A stretch of DNA of 12,850 nucleotides. It comes from Sulfurimonadaceae bacterium. GTDB lineage: Bacteria > Campylobacterota > Campylobacteria > Campylobacterales > Sulfurimonadaceae. Within the stretch, counting starts at the first letter, position 1. The number at the start of each line of letters is the position of its first letter. Of this stretch, positions 1 through 6,847 are shown piece by piece. The stretch lies in assembly GCA_028685945.1 (NCBI GenBank), contig JAQUCZ010000013.1, positions 1-12,850 on the forward strand, in the 5' to 3' direction. Made by a program: the position numbers and the translations under genes. The notes under the pieces are model-generated. The model did no database searches. It was not told where the DNA came from and worked only from the letters and a program-made list of their open reading frames with translations.

Positions 1-183
1 ATCGTCGCCTATGCGTATGATCTGTTCTTGGCATAAAGTGCTGCACTTACCCTCGCACTTAGAGCACTCTCGGGCAAAAACAGCCTCATCGATATAATAA
101 GGGGGTCGTACGATTCTCTCTTCTTTGGGCTTTGAATCTTTAAAAGCCAAAGAAAGAAAGCTAAAAAGCTCTCTTCTTTGCAT
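1..183 (-). CDS. napF: NapF ferredoxin-type protein, N-terminal part (cut by window edge)
   Basis: The reading frame opens with ATG at 183-181, two bases after the napB stop codon (188-186), and is still open at base 1, giving 61 visible residues. The visible part holds a cysteine group C-x2-C-x3-C-x3-C (residues 40, 43, 47, 51; CSKCEGKCSTLC). This fits NapF of Campylobacterota, a cytoplasmic Fe-S protein thought to help NapA maturation or electron supply. The start has no strong ribosome site, so translation is probably coupled to napB. The position after napB matches the napAGHBF order known from Wolinella and related genera; napL and napD would be expected further left, outside the window. 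The identification rests on position, the cysteine pattern and a short basic N-terminus; the ferredoxin motifs expected further on are outside the window. Confidence 0.85.
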   Translation of the reverse strand, partial: MQRRELFSFLSLAFKDSKPKEERIVRPPYYIDEAVFARECSKCEGKCSTLCQEQIIRIGDD

Positions 184-185
184 CT

Positions 186-908
186 TTAGTGCTGCCCCGC
201 ATCACCCAAGCTTCCTGCTTTGGAATCGCTGTTTTGAAGATCGTCCTCCGTTACAAACGAAACATCCCCTACCGTATCAAGCCCTCTTAAAAGGCGATCA
301 CCGTCCCATGCAGATTTATCGTCTCCTTCGGGTGCGACATATTCGGGCTCAAAAGTGTTTTCTACAAGCTGTCCATCGCTTTGCGGCGCATGGCATTGGG
401 AACAGTTAAATCTCGCTCCCGCCAAAGTTTCTTGTTTTTTAATCGAAACCTCGTTTTTCATATTGTCGATCGTTTTAACGAATTTTTCACCCTGAAGCAA
501 CTGATGCTGCGGTCTGAAGTTCGTATAATGCGAAGACGGGATCGGAGTGGCTCCTACATCTGCCGCAATCTCAACGGAGTGGCAATCTATACACTGGTTG
601 TTGTTGATCGTAATAGGCAGCATCCCCTCCGTACTATGGGGAATCATCGGAGGTGCATCTTGAAAAGCACGCTTAAACTTGTGCCCGCTTCCCGGATCGG
701 TTTGCGAGTAATTCGTTTTCGTGCTTGAGACGTTATGCTCATCTTCGATGCTCGTTTTTCTAAGACCCAGCTCGTCTTCGGAAATACTCGGAACGGGGAC
801 ATGCGTTTGAGCATGAGCCTCGGGCTCCACTTGGCTTGTTTCGTTACAGCCTACAAAAAGGAGTGCAGTCGTTGCAGCTCCAAGCGCTATGATACTTAAT
901 GTTTTCAT
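186..908 (-). CDS. napB: NapB, dihaem cytochrome c subunit of periplasmic nitrate reductase
   Basis: NapB passes electrons from NapH/NapG to NapA in the periplasm. Two haem-binding motifs are visible, CIDCH at residues 106-110 and CSQCH at 169-173. The family histidines that act as second haem ligands are also present: H91 in PPMIPH and H127 in SSHY. The protein has 240 residues, while NapB is usually about 150-180. The excess lies in a linker after the signal sequence and a tail of about 52 residues after the ENTFEPE region, rich in Asp and Glu. The N-terminus has a hydrophobic stretch ending in LLFVGC (Cys21), which resembles a lipobox, so NapB may be lipid-anchored; this is an inference. 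The ATG is one base after the napH stop (TAGTATG) and has an AGGGAGA ribosome site inside the napH end. Confidence 0.96.
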   Translation of the reverse strand: MKTLSIIALGAATTALLFVGCNETSQVEPEAHAQTHVPVPSISEDELGLRKTSIEDEHNVSSTKTNYSQTDPGSGHKFKRAFQDAPPMIPHSTEGMLPITINNNQCIDCHSVEIAADVGATPIPSSHYTNFRPQHQLLQGEKFVKTIDNMKNEVSIKKQETLAGARFNCSQCHAPQSDGQLVENTFEPEYVAPEGDDKSAWDGDRLLRGLDTVGDVSFVTEDDLQNSDSKAGSLGDAGQH

Positions 909-909
909 A

Positions 910-1740
910 CTATTCTCCCTTACTTTGAGTATTACCTAAGTAATTTCTAATTGAGAAGTTGAGTGCATCATCTTCACAAACTTCCACGCATCTGCCGCAA
1001 TTCGTACACTCCCCATCAAGCACCTGAAGAGATTCTTTTCCCACCATAAAGAGCACCTGATGTTCGGGGCACACCTGTTTACACTTCATACAAAGCGTAC
1101 ATTTCTCTTCGCTGTGTCTCACGCGAATGAAACTGTAGCGTCCGAGCAAAGAGTAAAACCCGCCAAGCGGACAAAGATGCCCACACCACCCGTTTTTTAA
1201 CACAAAGAGATCGAACAAGAAAATAACCGCTACGGCCGCCCAGCCAAACCCCATGCCAAAGATAATCCCTCTATGCAGCATCGAAATAGGCGAAACAAAT
1301 TCAAACGCCGCAACTCCCAAAAAGAGAGAGAGGATAAAACTCAAACCTAAAATCCAGTAGCGCATCTTTCTTGTAGCCGGCTGTTTGTCTTGAATACGGT
1401 TAATCTCAAGTTTTTCGCGCAAAAATGCCGCAAAATCGGTAACCATATTCATAGGGCACACCCAACTACAAAACGCTCTTCCCCCGATAACGAAGTAAAA
1501 GAGCGTTATAATCAAAGCTCCGACAAGTAAATTCGTAGCAACCAATCCCCCCGCTGCAAATAGTTGTAATGTCGCGTACGGATCGCTTAAGGGAATAGTA
1601 TCAAGCACCAAAGAGGAGCTAAGATTCCCCTGAAGCACATGCCAGCCCCATGCGTTGGCGCCGAAATAAAGCACCAGCAAAGAAACCTGCGTTATTCTGC
1701 GTAGGAGCAAAAATCTATAATGTTTGAAAAAACTACTCAT
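910..1740 (-). CDS. napH: NapH, membrane quinol dehydrogenase subunit with Fe-S clusters
   Basis: NapH is the integral membrane partner of NapG and takes electrons from menaquinol for NapB/NapA. The 276-residue product has about four membrane helices (around 14-33, 66-87, 130-147, 162-181). It carries two CxxxC-P motifs at the membrane face (CSWVCP 91-96, CGHLCP 186-191) and two [4Fe-4S] ferredoxin motifs near the C-terminus (Cys214/217/220/224 and 245/248/251/255). A longer frame opens at 1779. I place the start at ATG 1740-1738 because a GGAGG ribosome site lies six bases upstream and the protein then begins MSSFFKHYRF, like a normal NapH. The first eight bases overlap the end of napG (ATGAGTAG), so the two are translationally coupled. 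No napC is present, in line with NapGH serving as the quinol oxidase. Confidence 0.96.
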   Translation of the reverse strand: MSSFFKHYRFLLLRRITQVSLLVLYFGANAWGWHVLQGNLSSSLVLDTIPLSDPYATLQLFAAGGLVATNLLVGALIITLFYFVIGGRAFCSWVCPMNMVTDFAAFLREKLEINRIQDKQPATRKMRYWILGLSFILSLFLGVAAFEFVSPISMLHRGIIFGMGFGWAAVAVIFLFDLFVLKNGWCGHLCPLGGFYSLLGRYSFIRVRHSEEKCTLCMKCKQVCPEHQVLFMVGKESLQVLDGECTNCGRCVEVCEDDALNFSIRNYLGNTQSKGE

Positions 1741-2539
1741 AGAGATCCTCCATGTCGGTGTTGAGCGAATCGATGGCACTCTCTTTACTTAATTCGGTCG
1801 TCGTCGTTTTTGCCGTGGCGTTTTCGAGCCGTTTTTCATCCGCTTTGTCCCACCCTTTGATGTAGTAGTCACCCGCTCTTCCCAAGGCAACTTCGCGCGG
1901 TAAAACAAAGATAGAAGCTTTTTCCGTTACGCAGGCTTTTTCGCATAAGCCGCATCCGGTACACACGTCGCTATCGACGACGGGCTTCATAAAAGCATGT
2001 TTGCCCGTTCGCTCGTTTTTAGAGTATTCGATGGTGATGGCACTTCCTAAAAGGGGACATGCTCTATAGCAAGCATCGCATTGGATACCCCAGTATGCGA
2101 TACAGTTTTTAGAATCGACTACCGCTACACCCATATCCGCCAAATTGATGTTGCGTTTTCCCTCAAACGTAACACTCTCCTCTTTAAGCGCACCCGTCGG
2201 GCATACGGGAACGCACGGAATATCGGGACACATATAGCACGGAACTTCCCTAGGGGTAAAATAGGGCGTTCCAAGCGGTTTATTATCACCCGGTTTAGCA
2301 AGAACAAGCGTATCAAAAGGGCAAGCTTCCACGCAAAGTCCACATTTAATACAGGTTTTAAGAAAATCTTTCTCGGCAAGTGCGCCCGGCGGACGAAGCA
2401 CGAGAGATGAAGCACTCACTTCATCGACATAGGCACTCCATACAAACCCGCCGAGTGCACCTAATCCTAGACCCCTCGCCATAGAAAGGATAAACTTCCT
2501 TCTATCGCTCAGAGGTTCTTTTTTCGATTTAGGTTGCAT
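1733..2539 (-). CDS. napG: NapG, periplasmic ferredoxin-type subunit with four [4Fe-4S] clusters
   Basis: NapG forms the quinol dehydrogenase with NapH and sits on the periplasmic side. The 268-residue protein starts with a Tat-type signal (SDRRKFILSMARGLGLGALG, residues 11-30). Four cysteine groups are visible: 63/66/69/73, 101/104/109/113, 146/154/157/161 (with a long first gap) and 193/196/199/203. The C-terminal stretch of about 35 residues is Thr/Ser/Glu-rich and without cysteines. I choose ATG 2539-2537; a GTG three codons earlier (2548) is possible, and neither has a strong ribosome site. The gene follows napA by 26 bases and overlaps napH by eight bases. Confidence 0.96.
   Translation of the reverse strand: MQPKSKKEPLSDRRKFILSMARGLGLGALGGFVWSAYVDEVSASSLVLRPPGALAEKDFLKTCIKCGLCVEACPFDTLVLAKPGDNKPLGTPYFTPREVPCYMCPDIPCVPVCPTGALKEESVTFEGKRNINLADMGVAVVDSKNCIAYWGIQCDACYRACPLLGSAITIEYSKNERTGKHAFMKPVVDSDVCTGCGLCEKACVTEKASIFVLPREVALGRAGDYYIKGWDKADEKRLENATAKTTTTELSKESAIDSLNTDMEDLYE
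1747..1751 (-). promoter_or_regulatory. Shine-Dalgarno site that sets the napH start
   Basis: GGAGG on the minus strand, six bases before ATG 1740, inside the napG coding end. It favours the 276-residue napH over the version starting 13 codons earlier. Confidence 0.8.
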
Positions 2540-2565
2540 TGTAATCACACTTTATTTTGGTTTCG

Positions 2566-5385
2566 TTACGCTTTGTAAATTTTAACGGCGCATTTTTTAT
2601 AGTCGGTTTGTCCCGATTGCGGACACGTTGCATCCAAACAAACTTTATTGATAAATACTTTTTCGTCAAACCAAGGCACAAAAACCAAACCGCGGCTCGG
2701 TCTATTTCTTCCTCGTGTCTCGACACGCGCTTTTACTCGTCCGCGGCGCGATTCAACCCAGCATAACTCCCCTTGTTTAACGTCGTATTTTTTTGCATCT
2801 TCGGGGTGCATATAACAGAGCGCTTCGGGAACCGCACGGTAAAGCTCAGGCACACGCATCGTCATAGTTCCCGAGTGCCAGTGCTCAAGCACGCGCCCCG
2901 TTGAAAGCCATACGGGATACTCGGTATCTGGCATCTCCGGCGGGTCCATATAAGGGCGTGCAAATATTTTGGCTTTGTTTTCCAAGCTTTTTTTCTCTGC
3001 GTTTTTCACACCCGTTAAATCTCCGAACGGAAGCGCTTTGGCAAGTGTTCCGTAAAACGCATGGGAGTTGTCCGTTCCCGCTTTTTTGACCGCTTTGGCA
3101 GCGTAAGGATCGTACTGTACGTTAAATCTCCACTGCGTCTCTTTCCCGTCTACGACCGGCCATTTCAAACCGCGCACTTTGTGATAAACGTCAAACGGCG
3201 CAAGGTCGTGCCCGTGTCCGCGGGTAAATGCCGCATACTCTTCAAAGAGATACTTTTGGATAAAAAATCCGTACCCTTTCCACGGTTTGCCATCAGAACC
3301 GATAACGTTTCTTCTGTCCCCGTATCCGTCGGTGTTGTCGTACCCTTTTTGGATAGGATCGTTTTGATCGAGTTTGTACGATTTTGCGACTTCATTGGCA
3401 AAAAGAATCTCGTACATCGTCGTATCTTCCGAATAACCCATTTTTTTGGCGGCTGCTATCACGTTTGGAAGTTTCTCTTTTCTAGGACCGCTCGGCGCCC
3501 ACTCGCCCCATACGTCTTTAACCGTAAAACGTTTGGAAAGCTCTACCCATTGCCACGTATCGCTCATCGCATCCCCTACGGGAACGACTTGTTGTCTCCA
3601 ATGCTGCGTACGTCTTTCCGCATTTCCGTAAGCTCCCCATTTCTCATAAATCATGGCGCTCGGCAAAATAAGGTCGGATACCTTTGCGCTAATCCCCGGA
3701 TATCCGTCGGAAGTTACGATAAAGTTATCCATTTCACGGGCAGCTTTGATCCAGTGTGTCGCACTTGCGGTATCTTGATAAGGGTTACAAACATTCACCC
3801 AAGCAAATTTAATAAGCCCGTCCTCTATATCACGATGGATTCTCATGATATCTTGCTTTCCTACGGGGTTGATCGTACCGTTTGGAACCATCCATTTTTT
3901 CTCGGCAATCTCTCTATGAAGAGGATTGTCAACCATCATATCCGCAGGTAAGCGGTGCGTGAACGTCCCTACCTCGCGCGCAGTCCCGCACGCTGAAGGT
4001 TGTCCCGTAAGGGAAAACGCCCCGCTTCCGGGTTTTGCTTGTTTGTTGAGTAAAAAGTGAACGTTGTAGGAGAGGGTATTTACCCATGTTCCGCGCGTAT
4101 GTTGGTTCATACCCATCGTCCAGAAACTCACCACTTTTCTATCTTTTTCGATATAGTAGCTTGCAAGCGTTTTGAGTTTTTCTTTGAACTCCTCAAGCGG
4201 CTCGTCAGGATTTCCTTTTGAGATGGTTGCTACGTAATCAAGCGTATAAGGCTCAAGGAATTTTTTATACTCCTCAAACGAAATCTCCCAGTGTGCCAAA
4301 CCTACGTTTTTATTCACCATCATATCGCCCTCTTTATAGCCGTAAGGCTTTAAGGCAGGGGCTTCTTTTGCGGAGACCACTTTTTGCATCTCTTTAGAGA
4401 CGATCTCCATCTCTTTATCGGTATATTTACCCTCTTTGATCGATTTTTCATCACTGCGTCTCATACCGTAACCGATATTTACGGGGCTTGCACAGAAGAT
4501 AATGTGACGTTTGATAAAGTCCCAATCGATCGCTTCGGGATGGTTGTAAACAATCTCGTGCGCAATATAGTTCCAAAGTGCCAAGTCCGTATTGGGGGAG
4601 AAGATAATCTCGATATCCGCCAAATCCGACGTTCTGTGTCTATACGTAGAGATGTTGACCACTTTGACGCGTTCGGGATCGGAGAGTTTTCTGTCTGTTA
4701 CGCGCGACCATAAAATCGGGTGCATCTCCGCCATATTTGAACCCCACGAAACGACCGTATCGGTTAATTCGATATCGTCGTAACAGCCCGAAGGCTCATC
4801 GATACCGAACGTTTGGTAAAAACCGACAACCGCCGAAGCCATACAGTGACGTGCGTTTGGATCAAACGCGTTGGAGCGGAATCCCCCTTTCATCATCTTT
4901 TGTGCGGCATACCCCTCCATAACGGTGTATTGCCCCGATGCAAAAACGCCTATCGCCTCGGGACCGCCTGATTTGAGTGCTTTTTTGATATGGATCTCCA
5001 TCTCGTCAAACGCTCTTTGCCAAGAAACGGGAGCGAATTTTCCGTTTTTATCGAATTTTCCGTTGTTGTCTACACGCAAGAGAGGTTGTGTCAACCTGTC
5101 TGCTCCGTACATGATTTTTGCATTAAAATACCCTTTAATACAATTCAAACCTCTATTGACGGGCGCGGCAGGGTCACCTTTGACGGCTACGATCTTTCCG
5201 TTTTTCGTTGCCATCATAATCCCGCAACCCGTACCGCAGAAACGACAAGCCGCTTTATCCCATCTCCAACCTGCTTCGGCGTCCTCCGCTTGCGCTTGGA
5301 CACTACTAGGCACGCTCATACCGATGGCAGCCGCTGCTGAAGCTGCTGCTGAACTTTTGAGAAACTCTCTTCGTGAAAGTGACAT
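2566..5385 (-). CDS. napA: NapA, catalytic molybdenum subunit of periplasmic nitrate reductase
   Basis: NapA reduces nitrate to nitrite in the periplasm with a Mo-bis-MGD cofactor and one [4Fe-4S] cluster. The N-terminus has a twin-arginine signal (SRREFLK, residues 4-10) followed by an Ala-rich hydrophobic segment and a likely cleavage near VQA-QA (31-33). The cluster cysteines are C47, C50, C54 and C82, and the likely Mo-ligand cysteine is C181 in NARHCMAS. At 939 residues it is about 110 longer than the E. coli enzyme, as is usual in Campylobacterota. The start is well supported: AAGGAGGA lies just before ATG 5385-5383. It is the first gene of napAGHBF and sits 26 bases after an inferred transcription start governed by a Fnr-type operator. 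Confidence 0.98.
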   Translation of the reverse strand: MSLSRREFLKSSAAASAAAAIGMSVPSSVQAQAEDAEAGWRWDKAACRFCGTGCGIMMATKNGKIVAVKGDPAAPVNRGLNCIKGYFNAKIMYGADRLTQPLLRVDNNGKFDKNGKFAPVSWQRAFDEMEIHIKKALKSGGPEAIGVFASGQYTVMEGYAAQKMMKGGFRSNAFDPNARHCMASAVVGFYQTFGIDEPSGCYDDIELTDTVVSWGSNMAEMHPILWSRVTDRKLSDPERVKVVNISTYRHRTSDLADIEIIFSPNTDLALWNYIAHEIVYNHPEAIDWDFIKRHIIFCASPVNIGYGMRRSDEKSIKEGKYTDKEMEIVSKEMQKVVSAKEAPALKPYGYKEGDMMVNKNVGLAHWEISFEEYKKFLEPYTLDYVATISKGNPDEPLEEFKEKLKTLASYYIEKDRKVVSFWTMGMNQHTRGTWVNTLSYNVHFLLNKQAKPGSGAFSLTGQPSACGTAREVGTFTHRLPADMMVDNPLHREIAEKKWMVPNGTINPVGKQDIMRIHRDIEDGLIKFAWVNVCNPYQDTASATHWIKAAREMDNFIVTSDGYPGISAKVSDLILPSAMIYEKWGAYGNAERRTQHWRQQVVPVGDAMSDTWQWVELSKRFTVKDVWGEWAPSGPRKEKLPNVIAAAKKMGYSEDTTMYEILFANEVAKSYKLDQNDPIQKGYDNTDGYGDRRNVIGSDGKPWKGYGFFIQKYLFEEYAAFTRGHGHDLAPFDVYHKVRGLKWPVVDGKETQWRFNVQYDPYAAKAVKKAGTDNSHAFYGTLAKALPFGDLTGVKNAEKKSLENKAKIFARPYMDPPEMPDTEYPVWLSTGRVLEHWHSGTMTMRVPELYRAVPEALCYMHPEDAKKYDVKQGELCWVESRRGRVKARVETRGRNRPSRGLVFVPWFDEKVFINKVCLDATCPQSGQTDYKKCAVKIYKA

Positions 5386-5410
5386 GACTCCTCCTTGTAT
5401 GCATTAATTA

Positions 5411-5459
5411 TGGGGTCATTCTAACACGAATAATTTTTTTATGATTTGACTTAAGTCAA
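5411..5459 (-). promoter_or_regulatory. napA promoter with perfect Fnr/Crp-type operator
   Basis: A perfect 14-bp palindrome TTGACTTAAGTCAA lies at 5446-5459. On the minus strand it is followed after 22 bp by TAGAAT (5423-5418) as -10. With the start taken seven bases after the -10 (A at 5411), the operator centre is at -41.5, the classical class II activator position. No -35 hexamer is needed in that arrangement. The leader to napA ATG is about 25 bases and contains the ribosome site. Confidence 0.85.
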
Positions 5460-5482
5460 GCGAATAACGCTTAGATTAAGAT

Positions 5483-5499
5483 TTATTTAATTTAAATAA
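5483..5499. repeat. AT-only 17-bp palindrome upstream of napA operator
   Basis: TTATTTAA-T-TTAAATAA is a perfect inverted repeat centred about 38 bp upstream of the Fnr-type operator. It could be a second regulator site or an UP-like element, but AT-rich palindromes also arise by chance. Confidence 0.4.
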
Positions 5500-5566
5500 C
5501 GATGATAAGGGGAATTGAAGCGTGATTGTTTTTTTAGAATTTGTTATCGGAATAACGAAAAAAATC

Positions 5567-5642
5567 ATTCAAGCAGTAGAGATTTTTTATTTTTTTGCTA
5601 AAGGAGGATTTACATGGAGCTATGAGTCTCTACTGCTTGAAT
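5567..5642 (-). terminator. Long stem-loop with U tract after cytochrome c gene
   Basis: Two perfect 16-base arms (5567-5582 and 5627-5642) flank a 44-base loop. On the minus strand the stem is followed, two bases later, by seven T residues (plus-strand A run 5558-5564), so it can act as the terminator of the cytochrome c553 transcript. The loop is unusually long for a simple terminator. It carries CCTCCTTT on the minus strand, which is a ribosome-site complement. See also the hairpin at 5645-5666. Confidence 0.6.
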
Positions 5643-5644
5643 CA

Positions 5645-5666
5645 TCCACCTTTTTGCAAAGGTGGA
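5645..5666 (-). other. Hairpin with GCAA tetraloop in the cytochrome c 3' region
   Basis: On the minus strand TCCACCTTT-GCAA-AAAGGTGGA forms a perfect 9-bp stem closed by a GNRA-type tetraloop. It begins 12 bases after the cytochrome stop codon and lies two bases before the long stem-loop. No T tract follows it directly, so it is not a terminator by itself. Confidence 0.6.
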
Positions 5667-5677
5667 AAAAAGGGGAG

Positions 5678-5980
5678 CTACTTTTTAGAAATATACTCCG
5701 CAAGTGCTTTGATCTGAGCGTCGTCAAAATTTTTCATTTGATTTTTCATAAGCCCTTTTTGCGCCCCGCCGTAGGTACCGTCTTGGTACCCTTTCATCGA
5801 AGCGACAAGCTCATCGACACCCATGTCTTTAATAATTTTGCTTTTCCCCAAGGCTACTTTTTCGCCGTTTGCACCGTGGCATGTGACACATTTGGCATAC
5901 AAAGCCGCACCCTCTTGTGCATACGCACAACTTGAAAACATCGTGCTTAGCGCAAGAACATTGAGAAGGAACTTTTTCAT
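5678..5980 (-). CDS. Small class I cytochrome c (c553 type), periplasmic
   Basis: A 100-residue precursor with a Sec signal peptide (basic MKK, hydrophobic core, cleavage probably after AYA at residue 21) and one haem motif CVTCH at 31-35. Met78 or Met82 in LMKNQMKN is the probable sixth haem ligand. The closing helix DDAQIKALAEYI is typical of cytochrome c553. It would be a soluble electron shuttle of about 8 kDa. Its place between nrdG and nap, and its own copy of the operator used by nap, suggest a role in anaerobic electron transfer, perhaps to a nitrate, nitrite or NO-handling enzyme; the partner is not visible. AAGGAT lies five bases before ATG 5980-5978. Confidence 0.93.
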   Translation of the reverse strand: MKKFLLNVLALSTMFSSCAYAQEGAALYAKCVTCHGANGEKVALGKSKIIKDMGVDELVASMKGYQDGTYGGAQKGLMKNQMKNFDDAQIKALAEYISKK

Positions 5981-6001
5981 TTTTTATCCTTATTCGTGGT
6001 A

Positions 6002-6050
6002 TGAAAAAATTATACAAGCTTGGTAGATTTTTTGTTTTGACTTAGGTCAA
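6002..6050 (-). promoter_or_regulatory. Cytochrome c553 promoter with Fnr/Crp-type operator
   Basis: On the minus strand TTGAC-CTAA-GTCAA (6050-6037) is followed after 22 bp by a consensus TATAAT (6014-6009). The inferred start is A at 6002, placing the operator centre at -41.5. The operator overlaps the stop codon of nrdG (6049-6047), so the promoter is squeezed into the end of the preceding gene. The leader to the ATG is about 21 bases. Confidence 0.85.
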
Positions 6051-6685
6051 GCTCTGAGGGTTGCAAAAGATTCGATCCATGCGAAACTGCGCATAGTCTC
6101 CTCTTCTATGTCCCCTATGGTCGCCACATTCGAGCGCACGGGCTGGACGTAATACTCTTTTTTATAACCGGCTTTAGAAAGTTTTTCGTACATGCCAAGA
6201 AGCTTCTCTTTTGGTATAAGGCGGCTATGGTAGGTTGTTCTCACCTCAAAATCTATGCCGCTTCGTGCCAACAAACGGTACGACTCCCAAAAAAGCTCTT
6301 CATCGGAATCTTCCAGCCCTTTATAATCAAGCGCAACATACTCCAAAAGCGAAGCATCAAGAAGCTTTTGAAGCACCCTAGGGCGGGTTGCGTTGGTATC
6401 GAGTTTTATCTTAAAACCTGTCTTCTTTATCTTCGCGGCAAATGCTTCGATGTGGGAATAGAGCGTCGCTTCCCCTCCGCTGAGCACCACCCCCTCCAAA
6501 AGCCCTTTTCTTTTTTCTAAAAACGCTAATGCCTCTTGCTGCGATATCTTGGCATGTGAGAAAACGATCTCGGGGTTGTAGCAGTAACTACACCGAAGAT
6601 TGCATCCTGCAAACCAAAAAATAGCCGCAGGCACGCCGCGAAAATCTAAAAGGGTGCAAGGGGTTATGTCATACAGAGCGTTCAT
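6047..6685 (-). CDS. nrdG: NrdG-type radical SAM activase of anaerobic ribonucleotide reductase
   Basis: This enzyme uses a [4Fe-4S] cluster and S-adenosylmethionine to place the glycyl radical on class III ribonucleotide reductase. The 212-residue protein has the radical-SAM motif CNLRCSYC (C28, C32, C35) and the SAM-contacting GGE (70-72, in VVLSGGEATL). It begins MNALYDITPCTLLDFRGVPA, a typical NrdG/activase opening with substrate-independent N-terminal strand. The start ATG 6685-6683 overlaps the last 17 bases of the small glycyl-radical gene, in another frame, so the two are coupled. Its stop codon lies inside the operator of the next gene. The pairing with nrdD upstream makes the assignment firm; a pyruvate formate-lyase activase is unlikely because no such lyase is nearby. 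Confidence 0.93.
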   Translation of the reverse strand: MNALYDITPCTLLDFRGVPAAIFWFAGCNLRCSYCYNPEIVFSHAKISQQEALAFLEKRKGLLEGVVLSGGEATLYSHIEAFAAKIKKTGFKIKLDTNATRPRVLQKLLDASLLEYVALDYKGLEDSDEELFWESYRLLARSGIDFEVRTTYHSRLIPKEKLLGMYEKLSKAGYKKEYYVQPVRSNVATIGDIEEETMRSFAWIESFATLRA

Positions 6686-6827
6686 GGAAATAGGTTCGCT
6701 CTTTATGCTCTTGCTTTTTGCCTATGTTAAAACTCTCGACGGGTCTGTGATACCCCATAACTCTCGTGTACACCACGCATTTTGTGCGTTTTTCTTTATT
6801 CTGTTCTAAAATCGTATCTCTTTTCAT
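6669..6827 (-). CDS. Separate glycyl-radical domain of class III ribonucleotide reductase (52 residues)
   Basis: This short gene encodes the piece that normally forms the C-terminus of NrdD. It contains the glycyl-radical motif RVMGY (residues 22-26, radical Gly25) followed by HRPVESFNIGKKQEHKER, the usual closing segment of NrdD. It is out of frame with the upstream nrdD, whose stop lies 20 bases before, and it has its own ATG (6827-6825) and a strong ribosome site AAAGGAG six bases upstream. This favours a real two-gene arrangement over a sequencing error. The radical-bearing subunit would have to dock on the large subunit to complete the active site, and NrdG would act on it. nrdG begins inside its last 17 bases. 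The function is clear from the motif; whether it is ever fused in close relatives cannot be seen here. Confidence 0.9.
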   Translation of the reverse strand: MKRDTILEQNKEKRTKCVVYTRVMGYHRPVESFNIGKKQEHKERTYFHERSV

Positions 6828-6833
6828 TGTTCG

Positions 6834-6840
6834 CTCCTTT
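6834..6840 (-). promoter_or_regulatory. Shine-Dalgarno site of the split glycyl-radical gene
   Basis: AAAGGAG on the minus strand, six bases before ATG 6827, in the 20-base gap after the large-subunit stop codon. It shows that the small gene is translated from its own start. Confidence 0.85.
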
Positions 6841-6847
6841 GGGATAT

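Larger units (their letters stand above)
5398..5677. other. Intergenic region between cytochrome c553 and napA
   Basis: About 290 bases without an accepted gene. From right to left it holds the GNRA hairpin, the long stem-loop with U tract, an AT-rich stretch with a 17-bp palindrome, and the nap promoter. A perfect ribosome-site sequence on the plus strand (AAAGGAGG at 5600-5607, ATG at 5614) leads only to a three-codon frame (ATG GAG CTA TGA), so I do not call a gene there. Confidence 0.7.

Noticed and set aside
3061..3951. Plus-strand frame of 296 codons
   Set aside because: It lies wholly opposite napA, has no domain-like features and is rich in residues expected from an antisense shadow.
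5600..5625. Perfect plus-strand ribosome site followed by ATG in the long stem-loop
   Set aside because: It opens only ATG-GAG-CTA-TGA; an overlapping ATG gives about 31 codons running into the antisense of the cytochrome gene. It is more likely the complement of a C-rich loop on the minus-strand RNA.
5522..5935. Plus-strand frame of 137 codons starting with GTG after an AAGGGG sequence
   Set aside because: More than half of it is antisense to the cytochrome c553 gene, the unique part is low-complexity and AT-rich, and no family is recognisable. A -10-like TTTATT on this side of the symmetric nap operator is weak and easily due to chance.
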